Shown here in pieces: positions 46,501 to 57,776 of a stretch of 64,000 nucleotides of DNA. The notes beneath the pieces were generated by a model, which saw nothing but the letters and a program-made list of their open reading frames with translations, did not search any database and was not told where the DNA came from. A program made the translations under genes and the position numbers. Source of the stretch: Marchantia polymorpha subsp. ruderalis (lineage: Eukaryota > Streptophyta > Marchantiopsida > Marchantiales > Marchantiaceae); the NCBI GenBank assembly GCA_037833965.1, contig AP031358.1, positions 6,828,001-6,892,000 on the forward strand, written 5' to 3'. The first letter of the stretch is position 1, and the number at the start of each line of letters is the position of its first letter.

Positions 46501-47951
46501 GAGATGCTTTTAAAACAAGAAACGAAGTTGACAGGGTTTTAGGAAGTTTGCTGGTGATCATCGTATGATATAGCTAAGTAGCAATTTGCAATTCTCTTGA
46601 TTTTATCAACCTATGTACGATTTAGACATGGCTCTTAGACACTCAATCCTTACCACGATCATACATAATGATTCTGTTGCATGTCACACTTTTAAGTGCA
46701 CAAAGAAATATTTAGTTTTCATTCCCATTGTCCCATATGAAATTTCTTCGTAGTCCTAAGAAAATGATTTGGAAAAAATACCTGAAAGGCATTAAAAGTG
46801 TATTTTTTTCTGCAAAAATTACTTATAACGTCCATTCATAAAGTATGTGTGGGGCATACTTCGGAAAATGTTGGAATCTTATGGTAAGTCTCGGTGGCTT
46901 GGTGGACATTTTGGGACTTTCAATTCACCACCGATAGAAGAGAAGTGTGCTTTGAGCAACTGACCTAGCCTGGGGCTTGCAACTACTCCTGAATGGAGAC
47001 AACTACATCAACCCAGATCTAATGTTACTACACCCGATCTTAAGCTCACAGTATCAATATGCTAACCAAGTGAGATACAAGAGTCTATGCATGACTAATC
47101 TTGTATTTTCATTTTTCTTCGTTTATGCTTTAAATGCAACAGATGAAAACCCTCTTGGTACTTCAAATTTCCTAATTCCATATTTCCAGATATACGTAGC
47201 AAGCAATCAATTAAGTACTACCAAATGTAGCGATTTACATCATCGTTGGCTATATATATATGGCTATAACAAGATATAATATGTTATATCTTGTTATTTG
47301 ATGAATTAAGGGACACCCATATCAAGTTATAAAATAGTGCAAACTAAAAGAGCAGTTTTGAATGTATTGTTGATTTAAGAACATATGTATCCACTAGGAT
47401 TTGACGCAAGAGATCTTAACAATGTAGATGAAAATAGTGGTAAAAATTAGACTCAGAACATTTTGATCCAAACGAAAATACATATCATTCTGTCTGGTCT
47501 GGAGACTATAAGGTCTAACTTTAATATATCAACTTTTCCAATCTCTTATAAAAGTGGGGTAGATACAAAAATTGTGATGAAAATGTTTAAAGAACGAGAT
47601 CTAGCACTACATATGTCATACAAAATATATTTTAGTCTGACATCTCACAGGGTGTATTAGCGTCTATAAAATCCTCACAGTTCATTATTATTAGGATTCA
47701 ATCTCTTGCTTTGAATATGGAGCGTTGGCTGAGTCATCTATTCTAAGGCAACAAAGAAGCCAAACTATTTTTTGCTGAGCCGTCATGCAGAATGTGTGGG
47801 AAATCAACTGGACATCGTCAAGGACATTTTGCTCTCTGTACATAGTTTTCTTTTCTGTCCGATCTCTGCTTGAGTTTCCCGACGTGAGTGGCAAAAGAAA
47901 GGCGAGTATCTTCAGCTCAAAGCACCTCCTGCGCATCTAATGATGCTTGTG
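43524..47951. other. No recognisable gene
   Basis: About 4.4 kb of AT-leaning sequence with short open frames. At 46450-46485 there is a short stretch resembling the spacer next to the rRNA insert (see findings). At 47266-47297 there is a perfect hairpin. I see no RNA or protein gene. Confidence 0.45.
47266..47297. repeat. Perfect hairpin, 14-bp arms
   Basis: ATAACAAGATATAA (47266-47279) and its reverse complement (47284-47297) are separated by four bases. AT-rich, with no associated gene. Confidence 0.85.
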
Positions 47952-48025
47952 TGCTCCCGGGGGGGCTCGAACCCACGACCTTCGGCTCATAAGACCGATG
48001 CTCTAACCAACTGAGCTACGGGGGC
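47952..48025 (-). tRNA. tRNA-Ile-like gene (anticodon UAU), imperfect
   Basis: A 74-nt cloverleaf on the minus strand. The D arm TAGCTCAGTTGGTTAGAGC includes a consensus A box, and GGTTCGAGCCC is a good B box. The anticodon loop CTTATGA, closed by TCGGT/GCCGA, gives anticodon TAT (47989-47991), which reads AUA isoleucine. Two stem positions mismatch: acceptor C3 opposite A70, and one pair in the T stem. Position 37 is G, not the A usual next to U36. Plant tRNA-Ile(UAU) genes normally carry an intron and this one has none. No T-run terminator follows within about 30 bases. It may be a degenerate or organelle-derived copy; function is uncertain. Confidence 0.65.
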
Positions 48026-50110
48026 TCACATTTCGGGTCGCCCATGTTGTGTTTTTATTTTCTGCTCGATTCCGAAACTATACATTACATCAATTTTTTC
48101 TTTAATACATTTCATGAAAGAAGATATAAAAAGCTAAGAGGTCTTCAAGTCTTCTTCAGTATGCATATTTATAATAATAATTTTAACCAAGAAAATTTTC
48201 AGTGTTGCTGTAGCTTATGAAAATTAAAGTAAGCTAATTTATCTGGAAAAAATGTAGGACAATGTTTTGAAGAGGAACACTACGGACTCCTCGGGACTTC
48301 ACTGAAAATGTTGTCTATGCAAGTCGAAATGTCTCTATGCGGTTGGAATATACTATGAACCCCTTGCATCGAGCTCTTACGAGTATTTTTACAATGCAAG
48401 GGGTTGGAAGCTGATATCCATTGTACTAAAAGCACAAGGTTCATCATGATTACATCAATTATTTTATGAGTAATCATATAAAACGACATCACATGATATG
48501 CTTCAACTTCATACTAGAAGAAAATGGCTAGAAAAGCCGGCTATGGCATGAAAAGCTAACAGCAATTTACATTATTGGAAGAGTACACTAGAAAGACTTA
48601 TAACTAGGGTGGAAACACCTGCACAAAGGACTAAGCTAGAAATAAAGTGCGTGACTCTTTTCGAGTTCATAAAGATGCTGCCAAGCTGAAGTTGGAAGGA
48701 GGTTTGCCCCATATGACAGTTCACCTTCACACCCATGGTTTCTTTTATTTAATTTCGACATGTAAAGATCAAATATATATATGATGCGTCAATTCTTATT
48801 CAGAACCTCATATAATACCCTCGGTACCATATCTGTGCAGCATAGGGATAAATCTCTGTAATTCAAACTACCGCATAGCACAGCTGGGTTCTCAGAAGAG
48901 AGAGCATTTGATCAGATCTCATTTTATGGCATATATTTCATAGCTTATGTTTGATTCATCTGAGTGGAGCAGAAGGTTGAATGAACTAGAACTAGAGCAG
49001 TACCCTTCAACACAAGGGGAGAAAGATGGGGAGCCAGCCAGGTACTTTGACTTTCAGTAACACAGAGAACTACAAATTCGGTTAAGAATAACAATACATG
49101 CACTAATTTCACAGACGAAGAGGCTGAGCCGCTTTCCACAGCAATTTAACTCAATTCTTAAGGCCAGAAGTAAACTCTGATTTTGTAAACCCTCATCTCC
49201 AAATCAAATATTTACTACTCTAGCCAAATATTTCAAGGCCATCAGAATCCTGAGTTTGATGAGCTATTCATTCTGTCTTGGTCCATGCATTGAAGATCCG
49301 GATGAATGGGATAGAGCCTGCTATGGGAGATAATCTCCACCCCAAATACTTTTCCCCCTTCGTTTTCTATTTTTTTTTCCCCTTCCCATTCTAACTTGCC
49401 TTGTACCGTCAGCCTTGGCATGGGGTTCATGGTCTTCAGGTAAATATAATTTAGGACGCTTCATGGATGCAGTCCATAAGCTTAGACAAACGTTGTAATA
49501 TCAAAGTGATTGATTAAACTTTCAAACTTTCTTCAAGTAAACACTATATTAGAAACTGAAGCTTTTTCATGAGCGTCAGCAATATGAATAGAACTCGGTA
49601 GAGAACCATGACGATCCTACCCAAACTTTCACTGATAACGTCGATATACGTACGAAGTTAATGACTGAGAAATGAATGATGACTGAAATGTTACTCCGTT
49701 GTCCATCAGGATCATAATGCGCGCCGATCGCCTGTTCACATGCACATCTCCTTTTTAGGTGATATGGTAACGGTCTCAATCGCATCGATTCCGACAGGTT
49801 TTGTAACCGTATACATATAATGTTGGCTGTCTTCAAGATTTCACAGAATTTCCGCACTCATTTATCTTCTCCGATATCCCAAACCGTTTTGCTTCCTCTT
49901 CGTCTTCTACGCTAAATTTTCACTCATGTGATTGAATGACAATTTACACTCATGACAAGTTGTACTATATAAGTTGCTGCAGTGTGACGTTTATTCTAAT
50001 CAATCGATCTATTTAAGTAACCGAATACTTCAGTGATTCTTGATCACTGAATTGATGGACTTTTACACCGGATACGCACAGTATTGAGGTTACTTCTTCT
50101 CTGTGTGCAG
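48026..50110. other. No recognisable gene
   Basis: AT-leaning sequence with only short open frames and a small inverted repeat flanking 48356-48405 (CCCCTTGCAT...ATGCAAGGGG). The last part is probably the promoter or leader of the F-box gene. Confidence 0.45.
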
Positions 50111-50287
50111 GCCGTGGACTTAATCACGAGGAAGAAAAATCTTGCAGCAGCCACCAATGGTGGCCATGGTACGGCCGACAGGAACTCCTCGCTTTATCAG
50201 GAGAAGGCCGAGAAATCGATATCTTTTATATCAGGAACCTCCCATCGAGCAAGCTGGGAAGTACATCAAAAGGGAGGAATTAGCAGA
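50111..50287 (+). other. Candidate upstream exon of the F-box gene
   Basis: Bounded by a good acceptor (TGTGTGCAG, 50102-50110) and a good donor (AGCAGA|GTGAGT). One frame is open throughout (59 codons, beginning AVDLITRKKN), but its phase does not join the F-box exon cleanly, so it may be a 5' UTR exon. Transcript data would settle this. Confidence 0.27.
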
Positions 50288-50677
50288 GTGAGTATATTAT
50301 GTCCTAATATTTTATACCTTCACAATGCTTTGACCAATCTATCACATGTTGATTTTACTGAGAAGCCGAAGTTTTGGTAGAGTGTTTCTAAGGAATAAGA
50401 AGAGAATGCAATTGAAATGCTATCTTCTCCTATTGTGTCAACTATATTTCTGGCTAGATGAGTGTCTTGTATGATTAGATTGTCTAGTTTAGAAGTTTTT
50501 TGTTAGTTGTCAGTGATTTATTTCAGTATCTAGTTTGAGGTATGAACATTTTATCGTTTCTTGCTGACAACATTCTCCCTTGAGGGTTGGCTTTTTCTGT
50601 ACTTTTTGCGTCAAGAAAGACATGACGCAAAAATAATCTCGGTCTAATAAAACAATCGTTCTCTGCATCTGATCCAG

Positions 50678-51896
50678 GGATACTGTATTAGACCAAGCTG
50701 TGTGGAGCAAAGGTCTTCCGGATGATGTTTTCTGTACAATTTTGGCGAGGTTGCCACTGAGTAGCTTTATTCGATTCCGGACTGTGTGCAAGAGTTGGAA
50801 TGCTATTGTTCATGATCCACTGTTTCTGGAGGCATCTTCTCGAGTGTCCAATCGACAAACTTGCTTGGTTCTGAGGAGCAGAGAACAAGATGTCATGTAC
50901 GAACCTGGCACAAACAATTGGTTGCCAATTCCAGCAAGTTTCTTCCACGCTGGAAATGAAAGTCATTACGGAGTCATTGCTTCATGTGGAGGCCTAGTTT
51001 TACTATCTCACCGATGTAGGCTAATGCTGTTCAATCCTTTGAACAAGTCCAAAAAGAACTTACCTCCCATGATTGACATGGATCAGTCCGACTTACCGAC
51101 GGTATCCGATGTAGATGTCATTGGAATGTACCTTGAGGTCGAGGCCAAGTATATCAGCATCCTTGTTACGGACAAGATAACGAATGCTGTGACACACAGC
51201 GATGAGGATGATGAATGCGATGAGTATGATGAATCCTATTATGAGGGACGTGAGCCTTTTGCAGCGCAGGTGTACAATTCCAGGACCAACTCTTGGGAGA
51301 TGCGTGGAACTTTCGACCCCGAATACCAGCTTTCCATTTTGAATGCGGCCCTGCTAGATGACACTCTTCACTGCTTGACCGAGGCAGCGGACCCGAACAT
51401 GAGCCATATTTATAACCAGTTGGCAATCTACTCCATCCTTAAGGATATATGGGACGAAGACGCAATCGAAATGCCTGATGACGAACGGGCGTTGGTCTCT
51501 CCCCATTTGTTCACGAACACGGGAAGGCTTCTTTTGGTAGCTGCTCGGACTATCACGGGAGGCCCGTGGAATAACGAATTGCCCTTGTGGAATAACATCA
51601 TCATCTGGGAGCTGCAAGCCGTCGAGCCAGAGGTTTTTCAGTTCGTCAGAAAGCTGGAGATAGAGCCCCAGGAGGTTCAAAAAGAGCTTCTAAACATTCG
51701 GGTCGGAGACTTATTCTTTCTTTCAGAAGGTGATTTTGTATACTTTGGCTCCAAGCTCGGAAGCACTCTTGGTATGATCAACGTGAAGTCCCAAACTTGG
51801 CGGCTGTTGCCGCCAATTCCCGATTACGATCATTATGACTTTCGCAGTCAACCGAAGAAGTTCTTGTTTCAACCCAGAATTGACTTGGAGGCCTGA
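50678..51896 (+). CDS. F-box protein, 5' end incomplete
   Basis: The visible exon encodes about 405 residues. It starts after the acceptor CTGATCCAG with DTVLDQAVWSK, followed by the F-box LPDDVFCTILARLPLSSF and FRTVCKSWN (about residues 10-50). The F-box binds Skp1 in SCF ubiquitin ligases. The C-terminal part, about 350 residues, is the substrate-recognition region of a plant F-box / kelch-like type with strand motifs such as GGLVLLSH, LMLFNPLNKS and VYNSRTNSWEMRG. It contains an acidic insert (DEDDECDEYDESYYEG, about residues 168-185). There is no suitable ATG before the F-box in this frame, so the start codon must lie in an upstream exon. The stop TGA is at 51894-51896. The substrate is unknown. 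Confidence 0.88.
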
Positions 51897-52620
51897 CTGG
51901 AATCACGCATCCACATTGACTTCAATGCACTCATGTGGCAAACTGTTTCCTAAATTCTTCCTCGGTTTTCGGTTATTCTGCTGCTCAAGTTTTTCTGCCC
52001 TGTTCATGGATTTAACTCCATTACTCAAGGTTCACACACTTGTGCCGTACTGATTATCATTATTAGCGTAAGTTTCAATTTCTTTATTTGGCTTTTAAGT
52101 ACTCATCATCAGCGTGACGAAAATCAAGTGGGGAAATCCGATTACATATTGTGTTAAATAATTACTTATAGCTCAACTAGAATATCACAGAGTGAGGGGA
52201 GCAAGTTCCCATCAATATGGATGTTTTCACTTGAGCCTTGTTCTGTGATATGGATTTCTTCAATCGGTCCTTGCTAAACAGCAAGAAGAATTCTTATTAT
52301 GTGCTCTGTGATGTATGTGATGTCTGAATTCTGCCAGTGACCCAGGTTAGCAAACACGGTAATGTCTACATAGATAAGATTGTACTGATATTAGCTACAA
52401 GGCGCACCACGCTTTAAATGTATCCAAGAGACTTAAATTCTAAAGCGATACAACGTACATAACACAAAGTGACCTCGATGCATGTGGAACCATGACTTGC
52501 GAAGAGATTTGCAGGTAACAACTTGGACTCCTCATAATTCACAGACATACGCAGGATGCATGTAGTTGCGTACCCGTCGAGTTTAACATGGACGTCTCGA
52601 GACTACTCGCAACAACTCAA

Positions 52621-52670
52621 CTCACTTTACCTCCAGGTTCCGAGTTATCGGAACCTGGAGGTAAAGTGAG
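52621..52670. repeat. Perfect inverted repeat, 23-bp arms, 4-nt loop
   Basis: CTCACTTTACCTCCAGGTTC and the next three bases (52621-52643) pair exactly with 52648-52670 around the loop GTTA. It is the third long exact hairpin in this window and has balanced base composition, so it is not an AT-rich artefact. Confidence 0.95.
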
Positions 52671-54144
52671 GCGATTGATAATGGTCGGTTTCGATTCATC
52701 GTTCAAACATCCCTCGACATGGGAGCTATGACGATTTCAGGTTGATGCTATATGTCGATGCTTTTAGTAGCACCTTCATGACTGCAGTCGTGAACTTCTT
52801 TGGTTAGCATTCATTGAGGAGCTCAAGGAGAGCATCTTTGTTTTTAGCAATCAGTGGTTTCCTTGATTACGCAGTTGGTAAGGACATAGAATCAACAGTC
52901 ATAAAAAATTTCGACGTACTTTCCAAGCGGCTTTCTTTTCTCATATATTCTTGAAAAACGTAAAAGATCTCAGTCCATCGAGGCAGGATCGTTTATATGA
53001 TCGATCACTATGAATGTCTTCGGAGTTTTACAACAATGAGTGTACCGGAAAAGCTGTGTATTAAGGCGATGATGAATAAGGTACTGAATTAACGATCCTA
53101 GCTTTCATGATGATACTTCCTCCAGCAATGCTAATGCCGAAAGGGAACAATTTAATATGTAGTAGTGAGTTAAGGAGTGGCTCTCGTTTGTGAGATAATG
53201 AGCAAATTATTCGAAATAAACGCGCAGAGTCTGAAGCTTATCGAAGAACACTACACCTGCATATATAAATATAGAAAAAAACAATAAAGTGCATAAATGA
53301 ACTTCCAGCCAGCTCAGAATCATTTTTGAAGACGAAGTTTTTTGTTGGATTCATCTAGTATGAGATCCAGGACTTAGCAATGTTAACTGCTTGAACACTG
53401 AAGTAACCAATGTGCATTATGTTGAATTCAGAGTAGCTAAAACATTGTTCAGCAACAGCCGTAGCTGGATTACTTTTTAGTGGCAGGAATGAGATGTCAC
53501 TCGGTATAATATATGTTCAGGATTCAAAATGAATGACTAATTCAGTCACCAAGTCTCCCAATGACACCACTTTCTGAAAAAACCACCTGCGTAGTCCCAG
53601 TGATAATTCTTCAGTTTTCAAAAGTCTTTCGACTGGGCTGCGTTTGTATTGAGTCTACATGAAGGCAATGCAGTGGCACGCACCACATTAACTGATGTTA
53701 ATAATCCACGCGTGATGAGTGCAAAGTAAATGGCAAAAGCTGATCTTCTCACGAAGAATTTAAAACAATCAGAATTGTCTCTCCTGTATTGTCTTCTACA
53801 AACCACAAACTGGCTCTGCAGAATTATGGAGGAACTTTCTTCGCTGCAAAAAGATGCTGTAACACGAACAGTCGACGAAGGAAATTACTTTTTCAATGTC
53901 TCCAAAGTTATGTAATCCGCTACGAAGATGCAGCATAGCAGGAATGAAAGTTCCTTCTGCTAGTTTCCCTGTAATTTCTTAAAAAACCAATCACACTATT
54001 CTCGACAAACCTCCACTTCTACTTGCATGAATACTCAAACCCTTTCCTGTCCTTTCAATTCCCTGTGCCCAGAACTTCGCACAATCCTCGATTCACCTGC
54101 ATTAAGTTACAGCAGACTATCAAACATATGTTAGGGTAAACCCC

Positions 54145-54157
54145 AAACCCTAAACCC
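54145..54157 (+). promoter_or_regulatory. Telo-box / interstitial telomere motif
   Basis: AAACCCTAAACCC is close to two plant telomere units (CCCTAAA). In plant promoters such telo-boxes are often near translation-related genes. No gene is recognised just downstream, so it may be only a short interstitial telomeric trace. Confidence 0.4.
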
Positions 54158-54851
54158 TTGGGTGACTTCGAAAAGCATTTTAGAACCTTCACAATTGTTA
54201 GTGCTACTTTTACGGTGTATTGTCATTTTATTGCCGCGTCCGTGAAGTGAAATTATATCGCGATTTAGAGTTTTTCAGCTGTTATTACCGCATCATCGGT
54301 TTCCTAGTCAAGCAGAAAAATGGAACAGCATCGAAAATATCATTGAGATCCACATTTCAAACATGTAGGTGAGTTGCTGAATCTATTAGACCACATATCA
54401 AGTTCACAAAACCTGGACAACGATTTTACAACAACCTTTTCCGTAAGGAAATGATATTGTGAGGATTAGTCTGTACATTACTATATTTAAACTCATTCTT
54501 CCACGAGAGACAGGCATGGAAGTGGCCATGTGTTTTTCTCCAAATACCTAGAATCAAACAAACTGCATGCTTTGAACAGCCGCTTTCTCATCCACTCCTG
54601 CATATACCCAATCTCATTTCAAATCGGTTTTGACCACGTTCAATTCGCCCTCTTTCCTGCTGCTACTACCGTCGTAATATCTTCCACTCAATTACCCCTG
54701 GTGCCCTATTATCTTCTCCTGTCCACCGTCTCACCCTAGTGTTGAATGAACGAATGGGATGGTAACCATGCAGGCTGCTTGAATTCTGCAGACGAAGATT
54801 TCACCAGATCTATTTCAGCGCCAGAGTGCTGACTGATTATATTTTCTGCCG

Positions 54852-54893
54852 ATTATCGTTTCTGCCTCCAGAATTATCGTTTCTGCCTCCAGA
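54852..54893. repeat. 21-bp tandem repeat, two copies
   Basis: ATTATCGTTTCTGCCTCCAG plus A occurs twice without differences at 54852 and 54873. No function evident. Confidence 0.9.
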
Positions 54894-55134
54894 CGGTGCG
54901 ATTGTCTGTAAGATTAGTTACGTCCCAATGAGGAAGATTTAGGAGTAGATCATCTACGGACACGGGCACAAATGTAACTCCACCCGCTGAGTTGTACAGA
55001 TAGATGCAGAGAATTTCGGTTTGAACAATTCACACCACAAGCCGAGCCTGCTAAAGAGCCTCAATTGTGCAATAGAAATCCTTCGTCAGCAGTTGATTCT
55101 GTTTAGGTTATATTGGTCTCCCTCGTGGGGGAGG

Positions 55135-55332
55135 ATGGGCTGCGCCTGCCTAGGAGGTAGTGCAATACCAAGGCGACACTGGTGGATCCGAGCCAGCAAG
55201 CTGACCCACTGGACCCACACCCGTGAAAGAAATGAGATTAATATCGTGAGGGTCGATGACCCTCGTATCAGATATTAAACTGATAAGAACAGATACTACA
55301 CTTGATCTTAGCCAAAAGGCCGAGAAAGGTAT
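55135..55332 (-). ncRNA. U2: U2 spliceosomal snRNA
   Basis: On the minus strand, the 5' end ATACCTTTCTCGGCCTTTTG begins at 55332 and continues with the near-invariant GCTAAGATCAAGTGTAGTAT. The GTAGTA element that pairs with the intron branch site is at 55299-55294 (nt 34-39). Next come the conserved TTCTTATCAGTTTAATATC, a perfect stem IIb (GAGGGTC/GACCCTC), a stem III (GTGGGTCC/GGATCCAC) and the stem IV loop with TTGCACTACC. The 3' end near 55135 is approximate. The candidate Sm site is ATTTCTTTC (55233-55225), which departs from the usual AU4-6GR. U2 binds the branch site during spliceosome assembly. The 5' half is intact and the folds are kept, so it is probably functional. Confidence 0.95.
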
Positions 55333-55356
55333 ACTTCTACACCGGAAATCAGAAGA

Positions 55357-55363
55357 CTATAAG
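55357..55363 (-). promoter_or_regulatory. Candidate TATA element of the U2 gene
   Basis: CTTATAG on the minus strand lies about 25-30 bases upstream of the U2 5' end, the position used in plant snRNA genes. A weak version of the upstream sequence element (AACCCATACTC, near 55389-55400) lies about four helical turns farther up, as in Pol II snRNA genes, but it matches the RTCCCACATCG consensus only partly. Confidence 0.4.
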
Positions 55364-55399
55364 GCTCGAGGGATCCAGTTACAAACGCATTGAGTATGG

Positions 55400-57776
55400 G
55401 TTTTACCTTCTGTAGATTTCTCTCGAGTATCATGCCGCCGGTCACTATTTCTCAAAGTGAGTCCCTCTGTGTGCCTTTGTCCTCTAACAGCCCCGCAAGA
55501 ATACTTACTGTACATAGATTTGAGCGCTAAGAGACATGAGCGGAAGGCCAACTCATTCAGCTTACCATTAGAGGACCCCTCCACTGCCAACTCTCACCTG
55601 TGCGTGCACACATTTCGGCATTTTTATGGATCTACTAGTTTAGTAAATCTTATATAAAAATGAATGTTTTAAAAAAATAACAAAATTAAGTACTTCAAAA
55701 TTTTGAAACGCAATTTCCAAAAATTATAGAACTGAATCTGTTTGGTCATGTGTGACTTCCCTGCTGGCTTCAGTAAAGTTGAAATAACCACGTTCCTCGA
55801 AGTTCTGCATGGAGTAAGGAAGCTAGTTTGTGGTGGTTGATATTGTATGCCTCCTCCGAGTGCAAACTTTACACTTCTCCGTTAGTTCTCTAATATGTCA
55901 ACCAAACTTTTGGGCTACCTTTTAGGTGATTTATCCATTTAAGGAAAAACAAAAATCAGATTCAAATTACATGAAACTGAAAAAGTCATAAGAAATCTTT
56001 ATTATCTACTTGCAACTTAAAAGAATAGCATATGTTCGCAAAGTGAAGCTATATTGATGTGTTTAGACTTGTAAACTTAACTCCATATAGGTGATGTTTG
56101 AATATCACTGGCAACTCTAAGATATGTTTGAATATAAGATGAAGATCTTTATACATAGATCTTTTACGAATCAAAACAAGGCATTGAACACTTTTTCATG
56201 TTTAAAGATATCTCAAGTTAGTTTGACCAGGTTACCTACCGCTGCATAAAAGTGCTGGCAGAAGCTCTATGTGATACATTAGGTTTTGAGATAAAAGACT
56301 CTGTGTTTCCTGGAAATATTCTCAATTTAAGATAAGTAATATATTTTTAAGTGGCAAACTTGTTAGATGATTGAGGCTCTATTCACGTTTGGACTTTCAA
56401 ACCCAACATTAAGTGTCATGCACAAGAATCCAACAACAATTACTTTGGTCCATTAATCAAAATAGAATATACGATTCAAAAATCAAATCCAAATTATTTG
56501 ACCTTCGCATATTTTCCATTATACTAATTGTGTCAAGTCAAAATTAAAACGCCATTTTGTGTCTTCTAGATCTAACACTTTCTATTGCAGCATAGGTGAC
56601 AAAAACTGCTCAGTCTGACCGTGCAGTCATAAAAATTATGAAGTATCTGCCTCATGTCTAACCTTTCTATAGATTTAGCTCCATGAGTTATAATTTGTTC
56701 CAATTATTCATGTTGAGATGTCATGTTCACAGCATGACGAACACCAGGGATTGATCATTGATAAAGGATTATTACTTTACCAACCCTTTGCAAAGCTTTC
56801 CAAAGATTGCCATGACAACTCCTTGATATGAAATTGAATAATAATCAGAACATAAAATATGTGATATTGTTAACATGCTTGTACATCAAGAAGATAAACT
56901 TTTTTTTCTTTTGAAGTCAATTTATGTCTTATTAAATTTCCAACCTATCTTACCATCAATTAAATTTAGATACAATGACGATGGCAATAGTTTTAGCCAA
57001 GGTTCCACAAGGTATTCCACAAGGTTGCCATCAGATATAGATGTCCAGGCTATCTTCCATGTCTGTTAAGACTATTTCATATTTGCATTCTATACCAAAA
57101 ATGTGTAAAGAGATAATAAAATCAGTTCATATTTGACGAACCTAGCAATAATCACTTTTGATTCTAAAGGATTAGCGAGGCAAACTACAGTAGCAAACAT
57201 GTACTACTCGACACATCTAGAAATTTCCATCTCTATCTCTCCCCCTCTCTCTTTACATATCAATAGTACAGCCCAAATCCCATAACGAGTGAGATGATCA
57301 TCACAAATACCCATATCATTTGTTTGACTTTTTGAAAATATTTCCATGTGAGCTTCCATATCACTCATCCTCACTCGTTATTTGCAAAACCACTTGAAAC
57401 GACTGCAGAGCCGACACTCTCAGCTCTTCCAATGGAAGCAGAGTTCGAACAGCTGCAAATGGTTGTGTAACCCGAACGAGTACAAATCCAGGAACCGGCA
57501 GAAAACTCCGCACCATAAAGCAGAGAATGAATCCTGACTTCAGACCTCTCGCAGATCTGAGCTCAAAACAGAGTGCTCAGGGCCAACAGATTGCTAGTCT
57601 TGCCCACGTGATCAGGATTTAGCATTTTTAGCTCATCCACGATTCAGCTCTGGATCGTATGCTCATGGTACAAAAGCTGAGCCCGAGACTGTAGATTTGC
57701 TGGACTAGGAGCTGTAGATCGGCAGACGAGCTCTGCTCGAGGGGTTTGCTACTCGAGTGTTGCACCTGTTCCATAT
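55400..57776. other. No recognisable gene
   Basis: Mostly AT-rich sequence with short open frames and a CT-rich tract near 57230-57255. The end of the stretch is the 3' region of the minus-strand F-box gene. Confidence 0.5.

Larger units (their letters stand above)
51897..55134. other. No recognisable gene
   Basis: Mixed sequence with short open frames only. It contains a perfect 23-bp-arm hairpin (52621-52670), a telomere-like motif (54145-54157) and a 21-bp tandem repeat (54852-54893), listed separately. Confidence 0.45.

Noticed and set aside
55021..55278. 85-codon plus-strand frame
   Set aside because: It overlaps the antisense of the U2 snRNA gene, whose conserved sequence fully explains this DNA.
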